Positions 15,490 to 22,464 of a stretch of DNA of 27,361 bases are shown piece after piece (the first letter of the stretch is position 1; each line of letters begins with the position of its first letter). The stretch is taken from contig JBLHWU010000067.1 of assembly GCA_047629355.1 (NCBI GenBank), positions 1 to 27,361 of the forward strand, read 5' to 3'. A model generated the notes under the pieces. The model saw nothing but the letters and a program-made list of their open reading frames with translations. It made no database searches and had not been told where the DNA came from. The stretch is from CAYUNA01 sp047629355. GTDB taxonomy: Bacteria > Bacteroidota > Bacteroidia > Chitinophagales > Saprospiraceae. A program made the translations under genes and the position numbers.

Positions 15490-16776
15490 ATGAAAAGATT
15501 GATTGCAATTTGCGCGCTATTATTTGTTACTACGTTTTCAGCCCAAGCGGCCTATTTGGTAATTCCGATGGATGAAAAACAGAGTGACCACCTCAAAGCC
15601 TACGGTATCGCTTATTGGGTGTTGAATCAAAATATTGAAGCTTGGTGGTTGTTGAATCATCGAGGTGGTAGTTTTTCATTTCGCACCAATCCGATTTTTG
15701 AGAAGGAATGTAAGACGCGTGGAGTCAGTTACGAAATCGTTCCTGATGCGGCGATGAATCAGATTTTTAATGAAATTGCCAATCCAGAAGTAAATAAGGA
15801 TGCGATTAAATTGGAGAAACCCCCGAAGATTGCTGTTTATACGCCGACGGAGGATTTTAAATCCATTCGAGGCGACCAAATTCAGCCTTGGGATGATGCG
15901 GTGACGATGGTTTTGTCGTATGCAGAGATTCCGTATGATGTGATTTATGACGACGAAGTATTGGGCGATAAATTAACAGAATACGATTGGTTGCACTTGC
16001 ACCATGAGGATTTTACGGGGCAATATGGTAAGTTTTACCGCAGCTACCACAACCACGGTTGGTATAAAGATAATGTGAAGCAAATGGAAGCGATTGCGGC
16101 GCGACATGGTTTTAAAAAAGTGTCTCAGTTGAAATTAGCGGTGGTTAAAAAAATTCAAGAATATGTCGTTGGTGGTGGATTTATGTTTGCCATGTGTTCG
16201 GCGACCGATACTTATGATATTGCTTTGGCTGCCCAAGGAATTGACATTTGCGATAAATATTTTGATGGCGACGGACCAGACCCGAAGGCGCAGGACAAAT
16301 TGAAGTTTGACGAAACCTTTGCATTCGATGATTTTCAATTGGTAAAAAATCCGTTTGAATACGAACATGCGTCAATTGACCACCATAAAGGTCGAAGTGT
16401 AAATGCGGAACAAGATTATTTTACCCTATTCGATTTTTCTGCAAAATGGGATCCTGTACCGACGATGTTGACCCAAAATCATACACGAACAGTGAAGGGT
16501 TTTATGGGACAAACAACGGCTTATAATAAGCATGTAATTAAGTCAAATGTTCTCGTTTTAGGTGAAAATAAGCCTGCCAACGAAGCCCGTTATATCCACG
16601 GAACTGTCGGCGAAGGTTTTTGGACATTCTATGGTGGGCATGACCCAGAAGATTACCGACACTATGTGAATGACCCGGAGACGGATTTGAGTTTACACCC
16701 GAATTCGCCAGGTTATCGGTTGATTTTGAATAATGTATTGTTTCCTGCGGCGAAGAAGAAGAAGCGGAAAACGTAG
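15490..16776 (+). CDS. Secreted protein of the family often labelled 'asparagine synthetase B'
   Basis: This 428-residue protein has a signal peptide (MKRLIAICALLFVTTFSAQA), so it is exported. From memory, near-identical blocks (YLVIPMDEKQSDHLKAYGIA, WLHLHHEDFTGQYGKFYRSY, GGGFMFAMCSATDTYDIALA, DFSAKWDPVPTMLTQNH, FYGGHDPEDYRHYV, LHPNSPGYRLILNNVLFPAA) occur in a tightly conserved Bacteroidota family whose entries often carry that name. No ATP-pyrophosphatase synthetase motif is visible and it is secreted, so the name is doubtful. The GGGFMFAMCSATDT segment with its Cys and several conserved His residues looks like a class-I glutamine-amidotransferase-like or ThuA-like fold, but this is inference. 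Substrate is unknown. It is monocistronic and followed by a clear terminator. Confidence 0.75.
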   Translation: MKRLIAICALLFVTTFSAQAAYLVIPMDEKQSDHLKAYGIAYWVLNQNIEAWWLLNHRGGSFSFRTNPIFEKECKTRGVSYEIVPDAAMNQIFNEIANPEVNKDAIKLEKPPKIAVYTPTEDFKSIRGDQIQPWDDAVTMVLSYAEIPYDVIYDDEVLGDKLTEYDWLHLHHEDFTGQYGKFYRSYHNHGWYKDNVKQMEAIAARHGFKKVSQLKLAVVKKIQEYVVGGGFMFAMCSATDTYDIALAAQGIDICDKYFDGDGPDPKAQDKLKFDETFAFDDFQLVKNPFEYEHASIDHHKGRSVNAEQDYFTLFDFSAKWDPVPTMLTQNHTRTVKGFMGQTTAYNKHVIKSNVLVLGENKPANEARYIHGTVGEGFWTFYGGHDPEDYRHYVNDPETDLSLHPNSPGYRLILNNVLFPAAKKKKRKT

Positions 16777-16874
16777 AAGATGAACTACTAAATTATTAAC
16801 AATGCTGCATTGTTATTTCAGCAGTTTAACCATGCTATAGTTTACAATTTTATCTAAGTATTTCTGGCTTTACT

Positions 16875-16926
16875 AAAGGGCATTATAAGAAGATTTCATA
16901 AAGAAGTCGTCTTGTAATGCCCTTTT
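16875..16926 (+). terminator. Intrinsic terminator after the 15490-16776 gene
   Basis: AAAGGGCATTA (16875-16885) pairs with TAATGCCCTTT (16915-16925). The stem extends inward by four more pairs including one G-T, and TTTT follows. The A run on the left side would let it work in both directions. The stop codon is about 100 bases upstream. Confidence 0.7.
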
Positions 16927-17030
16927 CTATTTCGTCCATTTTTAGAAGAATCCTTTCGAATTGAATTGCGTTCTTTCATATACTTGTAAAATTTATTGTT
17001 TTAATTATTTTTAATATAAAATAAAACCAC

Positions 17031-17038
17031 TACATTTG
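17031..17038 (+). promoter_or_regulatory. Probable -7 element (TACATTTG) for the first DUF488 gene
   Basis: TACATTTG, followed by C, matches the Bacteroidota TAnnTTTG consensus in an AT-rich stretch 54 bases before ATG 17092. A TTG at 16996-16998 is farther away than the normal -33 spacing. The rest of the 315-base gap 16777-17091 holds the terminator and AT-rich DNA. Confidence 0.45.
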
Positions 17039-17091
17039 CATAGAAATCAGAATTAACGATTCTAGAAACCAACAACCCAAACACTAACCCA

Positions 17092-17694
17092 ATGAAGAAA
17101 ACAATCTACACCATCGGACATTCAATCCATGAATTTAGCTACTTTTTAACTCTCCTTTCTACTTATCAAATCGACTGTATCGTGGATGTCCGCAGCATCC
17201 CCGCCAGTGGTCGCAATCCACAATACAACAAAGCAGCCTTGCAAAATACGCTGCGAGCTGAAGATATTATTTATCTACATTTTGGAAAAGAATTTGGCGC
17301 ACGACAGCCGAATCAAGCCGTTCAAAATAATGACGGGCAGGTTAATTTTGAGAAATTTCGACAAACTCAGGCTTTTCAAAAAGGCATTCAACAACTGGAA
17401 GAAGGTTTGGAAAAAGGCTACAATATCGCCTTGATGTGTTCGGAAAGTCATCCTTTGGATTGTCACCGATTTTCGATGATTTCTAATTTTTTGGTGGAAC
17501 AAAGTTTTGAGGTGCAGCATATTTTGAAAGATAAATCGCTGGTTTCTCATGAAGAAATGGAAGAAAGGATGCTAAAAAAATATGCGAAGAAATTACCGAA
17601 ACCTTCTTTATTTGAACCTGATATTTCGGAAGAAGACCAAGTTGCAGCGGCCTATAGGTTGCACAATTGTGATATTGGTTGGCGCGCGGGGTGA
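17092..17694 (+). CDS. DUF488 family protein, first copy
   Basis: This 200-residue cytoplasmic protein has the DUF488 signature in order: an N-terminal TIGHS strand (7-11), VDVRSIP (31-37), and a C-terminal CSESHPLDCHR (116-126) giving the C-x-E..C-H-R pattern of the family. The tail (about 130-200) is longer than in the second copy and ends in a charged region of unclear role. The biochemical activity of DUF488 is not established as far as I know. The Cys-Glu and Cys-His-Arg residues look like an active or metal site, but this is inference. It has its own probable promoter. The related DUF488 gene lies 382 bases downstream, beyond a six-hairpin array. Confidence 0.85.
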   Translation: MKKTIYTIGHSIHEFSYFLTLLSTYQIDCIVDVRSIPASGRNPQYNKAALQNTLRAEDIIYLHFGKEFGARQPNQAVQNNDGQVNFEKFRQTQAFQKGIQQLEEGLEKGYNIALMCSESHPLDCHRFSMISNFLVEQSFEVQHILKDKSLVSHEEMEERMLKKYAKKLPKPSLFEPDISEEDQVAAAYRLHNCDIGWRAG

Positions 17695-17802
17695 ATAGTT
17701 ATATGGTTACATTCTTGAACTACTGACGAATCATGAGAGACTCTCCTGAAAAAAAATGAGTTCTATGAAAAAGAATTACTTAACTGATGCTACGCTATAA
17801 AC

Positions 17803-17983
17803 AACTACGAAGTAGTTAAATATGAATAACCTCGGATGCAATCCGAGGAAATAAAGTAACATATCCCAACTTTGAAAGAGTTGAACTTTCTCTTACAATA
17901 TTCAACTCCTTCAGAGTTACTATACGTTGCTTCGTTCCCGCAGATTGCATCTGCGGTTATTCATATTCAATCTCTTCGAGATT
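17803..17983. repeat. Six-hairpin palindromic array, copy 2
   Basis: Hairpins in order are AACTAC-GAA-GTAGTT (17803-17817), CCTCGGAT-GCA-ATCCGAGG (17830-17848), CAACTTT-GAA-AGAGTTG (17867-17883), AACTC..GAGTT with TTC loop (17904-17918), CCGCAGAT-TGC-ATCTGCGG (17938-17956) and AATCTC-TTC-GAGATT (17969-17983). The order, loop types and the shared GGTTATTCATATTCA (17955-17969, same as 10773-10787) match copy 1. A 21-base stretch at 17900-17920 is the exact reverse complement of 10688-10708. It lies between the two DUF488 genes. I see nothing else in 17695-18076. Confidence 0.9.
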
Positions 17984-18076
17984 ACTGTGTAGCATAACTG
18001 TCTCGTAAGATTAAAATGTATAAATTGTATTTAGCCTCTACAGATGCTATACCCAATCATTCAACAATAAAATCTT

Positions 18077-18517
18077 ATGACAAAACTATACACCATTGGT
18101 TTTACTAAAAAATCAGCCGAAGACTTTTTCACCCTAATAGATGAAAATGAGGTACAAAACTTAGTAGATACCCGCATCCGCAACAATTCCCAACTCGCAG
18201 GCTTTGCCAAAGGACGTGATTTGAAATATTTCACGAACTGCCTCTGCAATGCCAATTATTCCCACGAACTCGACTACGCCCCAACCAAAGAACTCCTCCA
18301 AAAATACCGTAAAAAAGAAATAGATTGGTCAGCCTACGAAATCGAATACCTCAACCTACTTGACTTCCGAAAAGTTGCCCACAAAGTCGATATTTCCCAG
18401 CTGCATCAACACTGTTTTTTGTGCAGCGAACATCTCCCAGATTTTTGTCACCGCCGTCTCTTAGCCGAATATTTAAAAGCTAAATTTAATGATATAAAAA
18501 TTAAACACCTATGGTAA
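18077..18517 (+). CDS. DUF488 family protein, second copy
   Basis: This 146-residue protein is a compact DUF488 with TIGFT (6-10), VDTRIR (30-35) and CSEHLPDFCHR (116-126), so the C-x-E..C-H-R residues sit at the same positions as in the upstream paralogue. It lacks that protein's long C-terminal tail and differs widely in the middle, so the two are diverged family members rather than a recent duplication. An extra pair of Cys (NCLCN, 54-58) is specific to this copy. It is separated from the next gene by only 51 bases on the same strand, consistent with an operon with the dual-OB-like protein. Confidence 0.85.
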   Translation: MTKLYTIGFTKKSAEDFFTLIDENEVQNLVDTRIRNNSQLAGFAKGRDLKYFTNCLCNANYSHELDYAPTKELLQKYRKKEIDWSAYEIEYLNLLDFRKVAHKVDISQLHQHCFLCSEHLPDFCHRRLLAEYLKAKFNDIKIKHLW

Positions 18518-18568
18518 GTAACACGTAGTAATTAATCGGGTAAACCAGTCAACTAAACACCAAAAGTT

Positions 18569-19231
18569 ATGAGAAAAATAATGATTTGCCTCGCCAATTC
18601 CAAAAAATATGGTCAACGCTGTATCGCAGGAATTGAAGTCGTTCGTAAGCCCGCAGGCGGTTGGCGGATAGTCAAAAAAAATGATAAACCAAAGTGGTTG
18701 CGCCCCGTTTCGTCCTATTCCAATCACGGGGAAGTGAAAGAATCAGAAGTTGAAAACATTCAATTATTAGACATTGTGAGTTTTGAAATGACTCAACAAG
18801 TTGGACGTGGCTATCAACACGAGAATGTGCTATTTCAAAAAAAATCATTGCAGAAAATTTCGTTGATTGGCAGGTCTGCAAAAAATTTAGATGTGCTGAC
18901 AGATGCTTCTTGCGAGTCCCTTTTTGGGGATACCGACAGGCGAATTTTGGCAAACGACATTCATGCCGTCAGTCATTCTTTGGTCTTTTTAAAAGTCCAT
19001 TCAATAAAAATTTACTACCCTATTGTTTACAAAACGATGAGTCCGCGCGCCAAGATTTCTTTTAATAACAGGACGTATGATTTGCCCGTCACCGACGTAG
19101 AAATGATTTGGAAATTGTACGAAAATCCGAATCTTTTGGAAGCATTCGATGATTTGTATTGTACCTTTTCGTTGGGCGTATTGTTTGAAAAATATCATTA
19201 TAAGATTGCGGCGGGGATAATTTATGTTTAG
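18569..19231 (+). CDS. Dual OB-like domain protein linked to DUF488
   Basis: This 220-residue cytoplasmic protein is rich in beta strands. The N-terminal half has MICLANSKK..RCIAGIEV, then WLRPVSSYSNHGE and LLDIVSFEM..GYQHENVLF. The C-terminal half has a second barrel-like pattern ending YDLPVTD and CTFSLGVLFEKYHYKIAAGI. This is the layout of the family that I remember as the dual OB-containing domain, which occurs next to DUF488 genes in many bacteria. OB folds usually bind nucleic acids, so a DNA/RNA-binding role is inferred. It follows the second DUF488 gene closely. Its stop overlaps the stop of the histidine kinase on the opposite strand by two bases, so there is no room for a separate terminator. 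Confidence 0.65.
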   Translation: MRKIMICLANSKKYGQRCIAGIEVVRKPAGGWRIVKKNDKPKWLRPVSSYSNHGEVKESEVENIQLLDIVSFEMTQQVGRGYQHENVLFQKKSLQKISLIGRSAKNLDVLTDASCESLFGDTDRRILANDIHAVSHSLVFLKVHSIKIYYPIVYKTMSPRAKISFNNRTYDLPVTDVEMIWKLYENPNLLEAFDDLYCTFSLGVLFEKYHYKIAAGIIYV

Positions 19232-20568
19232 ATTGCCAACGTAAAAACACTCCCCTCTCCCACTTCCGACCGTACTGAAATCCGTCCTTTGTGCATCCGA
19301 ACTATCTGTCGCGAAAGATTCAAACCAATTCCAGAACCCTCATTTTTAGTCGTGTAAAAGGGTACAAACATTTGTTCCAGTACTTTTTGTTCTATACCAA
19401 TTCCGTTGTCGCTGACGTCTATCGTAACCAATCCTTCCATCGATTTTTGTGCAGAAATAACAATGACTTTTTTATCTGCTTCTTTGACTTTCAACGCTTC
19501 AATGGCATTTTTTAGTAAATTAATCAAGACCTGTTCCATTAACTCTGCATCCGCATCAAAAGTAACAGCGGTAGAGGGTAATTGAATATTAAAATCAATT
19601 TGGTATTTATTGGTCAATGGTTTGAATAAGGTATAAATACGCTCAATCAAATGACGGGCGTCTACTGCTTTGAAAACCGGTGGCGGAAGACGGGTTAAGT
19701 TTCGATAAGTTTCGGTAAAGTGCATCAATCCTTCGCTCCGTTTTTGAATTGCGCCCAAGCCGTCTTTAATGTCTTGCATGGTTTCCTCGTCGAGTTCTTC
19801 TGTGCCGTCGCCAATCATCGTTTCAATTGTAGAAGTAAGCGAGACAATTGGCGTAATCGAGTTCATAATTTCGTGCCGAAGAATCCGAATTAGCTTTTGC
19901 CAAGCCTCCAATTCCTGTTCTTCCAATTCACTTTGGATATTTTGGAAAGAGAGCAATTTCAAGGATTGGTCACGTAATTTAAACTCCCGTGCTTCAATTG
20001 CCAAATGCAACAAATTATTGTTAATCGAAATTTTTAGCAGTTCTTTGTCCCCCGTTTTCAGTTTGTTGACGACTTCAAATAACAGTGGATTTATTCCTTT
20101 CAACGCTTCAACATTTACCAAATACGGTTTTTGAATCAAGCCCTGCAATGCCTTATTCATCAAAAAAATATTTCCCTCCGCATCCAAAACCAATAGGCCA
20201 ATACTAATATGCTGAACAATCGTCTGCATGTATTGATGATTCGCTTCCTTTTCCGCCTTGATGTTGAGAAACTTCTGGTTGATTTGATTAAATGCAACAT
20301 ACATCTCTCCAAACGTGCGCCCCTTGTGATGCCCTGAATAAGTTGCTGAAAAATCTTCGTATTTAATCCCTAATAAAAATGCTGTAAAATCTTGATTCGT
20401 CTTATCCACATAACGCACCATATCCACGACCGTCAATACAATCAGTACCACGAGAATAAACATGGTGATGTAGAATTCCGTCTTGGCAACACAATAAACA
20501 AGGGCAAGCACCATTCCAATCAGGAACAGAATTCGAGAGGTAATATTGGCTTTAAAATTTTTGAACAT
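19228..20568 (-). CDS. Membrane sensor histidine kinase (NtrY-like partner of the 20665 regulator)
   Basis: This 446-residue protein has two N-terminal membrane helices (about 13-29 and 33-50) with almost no loop between them, so it lacks a periplasmic sensor domain. A PAS-like domain follows (about 112-205). The dimerisation/phosphoacceptor helix reads RILRHEIMNSITP (H232). The ATP-binding domain has the N box LLKNAIEAL (N354), DNGIGI (387-392), FVPFYTTK and GSGIGLNLS (411-419). It probably autophosphorylates on H232 and passes phosphate to D55 of the regulator encoded 96 bases upstream on the same strand. The lack of an outside domain suggests sensing in or near the membrane or cytoplasm, a common pattern in Bacteroidota kinases paired with sigma-54 regulators. 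The signal is unknown. Confidence 0.9.
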   Translation of the reverse strand: MFKNFKANITSRILFLIGMVLALVYCVAKTEFYITMFILVVLIVLTVVDMVRYVDKTNQDFTAFLLGIKYEDFSATYSGHHKGRTFGEMYVAFNQINQKFLNIKAEKEANHQYMQTIVQHISIGLLVLDAEGNIFLMNKALQGLIQKPYLVNVEALKGINPLLFEVVNKLKTGDKELLKISINNNLLHLAIEAREFKLRDQSLKLLSFQNIQSELEEQELEAWQKLIRILRHEIMNSITPIVSLTSTIETMIGDGTEELDEETMQDIKDGLGAIQKRSEGLMHFTETYRNLTRLPPPVFKAVDARHLIERIYTLFKPLTNKYQIDFNIQLPSTAVTFDADAELMEQVLINLLKNAIEALKVKEADKKVIVISAQKSMEGLVTIDVSDNGIGIEQKVLEQMFVPFYTTKNEGSGIGLNLSRQIVRMHKGRISVRSEVGEGSVFTLAI

Positions 20569-20664
20569 AAGGAAATGTATTAATGTTTTCGTCTGTTAAA
20601 ATGTTCCTGAATTTGCGTTTTGAAACGTTCATGAACACATAAATACTTCAATGCGATAACACAT

Positions 20665-22044
20665 TTACAATCCATACTTCTCCAATCGCCGATACAACGC
20701 CGCCCGTGTAATCCCCAAATCAGTCGCTGCTTTGGTAATATTCCCACGGTGCTTAGTCATGGCTTTTTGAATCGCCCATTTTTCGAGTTCGTCAAGGTTA
20801 AAAGTTTGGATAACTTCCGTGCCTTCTTCCCCACTATTACCTCGGTCTTGCAGCAAAAAATCTTCAGGACGCAACGCTTTTCCTTCGCTCAAAATAATGG
20901 CACGCTCAACGGCGTGACGCAATTCTCGAATATTACCCGGCCACGAATAATCTTCTAATTTCCGGAGCGTATTGCTGGCAAATTTGATGTCTTCCCGCTG
21001 ATATTTTCGAGCATACATTTTTAAGAAATGCTCCGCCAATACGGGCAAATCTTCCAAACGATCGCGCAACGGCGGCAACTCAATCTCCACCGTATTGATT
21101 CGATACATCAAATCCTGCCGAAAACCACCCTCATTCACCATATCATACAGCGACATATTGGTCGCACAAATCAATCGAATATCCACATCAATTTGCTGAC
21201 TCGACCCAACTTTCATCACCTTTCGACTCTGAACTGCCGTCAATAATTTAGCTTGTAAGGGCAATGATAAATTCCCAATTTCATCCAAAAAAAGTGACCC
21301 GCCTGACGCCACTTCGAAACGCCCTATCCTATCTTCGCGCGCATCCGTAAATGAGCCTTTTTTATGTCCAAACAATTCGCTTTCAAATAAAGATTCTGTG
21401 ATTGACCCCAAATCTACATTGATAAAAACTTGATTGGCTCGCGGTGATTGTCGGTGAATTTCGCGCGCTATCAATTCTTTTCCAGTCCCATTTTCCCCTA
21501 ATATCAAGACGTTCGCATCCGTCTTCGCCACCTTATTGACCGTATTATAAATCGCCTGCATTTGAGGCGACTTTCCAATAATTTCTCCGTGCTGCTGCCC
21601 AACATCCTGCATCAATACTTGCTGCTTACTTTGCAACGATTGGACTTCTTTTTTTGATTTGCTTAATTTATAAATGGCATTTATCGTCGTCAATAACTTC
21701 TCATTCCGCCAAGGTTTTTCTACAAAATCGACTGCCCCAATTTTGGTCGCTTCAACTGCCAAATTCACATCGCCATACGCCGTTATCATAATGACATTGC
21801 CTTGCGGGTATAGCTCCATAATTTTGTTCAACCACATCAGCCCATCCTGACCACTCGCGTCGCCTTTTCGAAAGTTCATATCCAGCAAAATCACATCAGG
21901 TTCGTGCATGCGCAACATCCGCGGGATGAGATGCGGATTGTGCTCCGTCACTACGCGTGCAAAATGTTGTTTCAAGAATAGACGAAGTGTTAAAAGAATG
22001 TCTTCTTCGTCGTCAACAATTAAAATAGTGCCTTCTTTTCTCAT
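20665..22044 (-). CDS. Sigma-54-dependent response regulator (NtrC family)
   Basis: This 459-residue protein has three domains. The receiver domain has the acidic pocket D11-D12, phosphoacceptor D55 (ILLDMN) and K110 (VEKPW). The AAA+ sigma-54 activation domain has Walker A GENGTGKE (183-190), Walker B LFLDE (251-255) and PLRDR and WPGNIREL motifs. The C-terminal Fis-type helix-turn-helix reads RGNITKAATDLGITRAALYR. The sigma-54-contacting loop, normally GAFTGA, reads GSFTDA (230-235), a variant that I recall in Bacteroidota homologues. Phosphorylation by the neighbouring kinase should drive ATP-dependent activation of sigma-54 promoters. It is the first gene of a probable two-gene unit with the kinase. 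Target genes cannot be seen from here. Confidence 0.93.
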   Translation of the reverse strand: MRKEGTILIVDDEEDILLTLRLFLKQHFARVVTEHNPHLIPRMLRMHEPDVILLDMNFRKGDASGQDGLMWLNKIMELYPQGNVIMITAYGDVNLAVEATKIGAVDFVEKPWRNEKLLTTINAIYKLSKSKKEVQSLQSKQQVLMQDVGQQHGEIIGKSPQMQAIYNTVNKVAKTDANVLILGENGTGKELIAREIHRQSPRANQVFINVDLGSITESLFESELFGHKKGSFTDAREDRIGRFEVASGGSLFLDEIGNLSLPLQAKLLTAVQSRKVMKVGSSQQIDVDIRLICATNMSLYDMVNEGGFRQDLMYRINTVEIELPPLRDRLEDLPVLAEHFLKMYARKYQREDIKFASNTLRKLEDYSWPGNIRELRHAVERAIILSEGKALRPEDFLLQDRGNSGEEGTEVIQTFNLDELEKWAIQKAMTKHRGNITKAATDLGITRAALYRRLEKYGL

Positions 22045-22104
22045 AGAGACTTGTGACTTTGGTTATTTTTTGTAAAAATTGTGTAGTTCGTTCTTTGTAA
22101 AAAG

Positions 22105-22138
22105 TTGTTTAAGAGTGTTTCCATAAACGCTTAAACAA
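22105..22138. promoter_or_regulatory. Inverted repeat upstream of the sigma-54 regulator
   Basis: TTGTTTAAG (22105-22113) mirrors CTTAAACAA (22130-22138), with a further GTTT/AAAC pair inside. It lies about 60 bases upstream of the regulator's start, where an operator for autoregulation would be plausible, but a repeat remnant is equally possible. Confidence 0.35.
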
Positions 22139-22144
22139 TTTGAC

Positions 22145-22358
22145 TCTTTGACAAATCCTGTGAAGCACAATTTTGTTATTGTTTGAACAAAGGAAGTTTG
22201 AGGGACAAAATGGTTTTGCAAAAAACGTTTTGTCCCTCAAAACCTTACCCGCGCTGCCGCAGGTAGCGCGCACTATATTTTTTGAAGCTCGAAATTCTTA
22301 CGATTTTCTCACTTCTCAAAATTCAAGAAGTACTTTTTTTTACAGGATTTCTCAAAGA
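22145..22358. repeat. Structured repeat B with 17-bp inverted ends
   Basis: TCTTTGACAAATCCTGT (22145-22161) is the inverse of ACAGGATTTCTCAAAGA (22342-22358) with one difference. The core 22186-22326, read in reverse, carries the same three hairpins as repeat A in the same order: a GAGAAG..CTTC stem (weakened here), a GC-rich stem with CTGCGGC in its loop region, and a TTTGAGGGACAAAA / TTTTGTCCCTCAAA stem (22197-22210 and 22228-22241). Both share CCCTCAAACTyCCTTTGTT beyond the last hairpin. It fills most of the 420-base gap upstream of the regulator. Confidence 0.8.
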
Positions 22359-22419
22359 ACCAACAATTTCAAAGACAAGTTATTTTTGGGAAGGTGTTCA
22401 AAAGTGAACATTTTTTTGA

Positions 22420-22446
22420 AAAAAAAAAAGAAAAAAGCCACTTTTT
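22420..22446 (-). terminator. Possible terminator of the M1 aminopeptidase gene
   Basis: On the minus strand AAAAAG-TGG-CTTTTT (22446-22432) is followed by a long T-rich run, starting 18 bases past the stop codon. The stem is weak (mostly A-T) but the T tract is strong. Confidence 0.4.
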
Positions 22447-22464
22447 GATAAAAATCATCCAAAA

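Noticed and set aside
18520..18536. AACACGTAGTAATTAAT shared, with one mismatch, with 25875-25891, both before gene starts
   Set aside because: A single 17-base near match in AT-rich DNA is expected about once by chance in a window of this size, and the distances to the start codons differ.
22395..22417. TGTTCA-AAAG-TGAACA followed by seven T, a plus-strand terminator
   Set aside because: No plus-strand gene lies upstream of it. Both neighbouring genes are on the minus strand.
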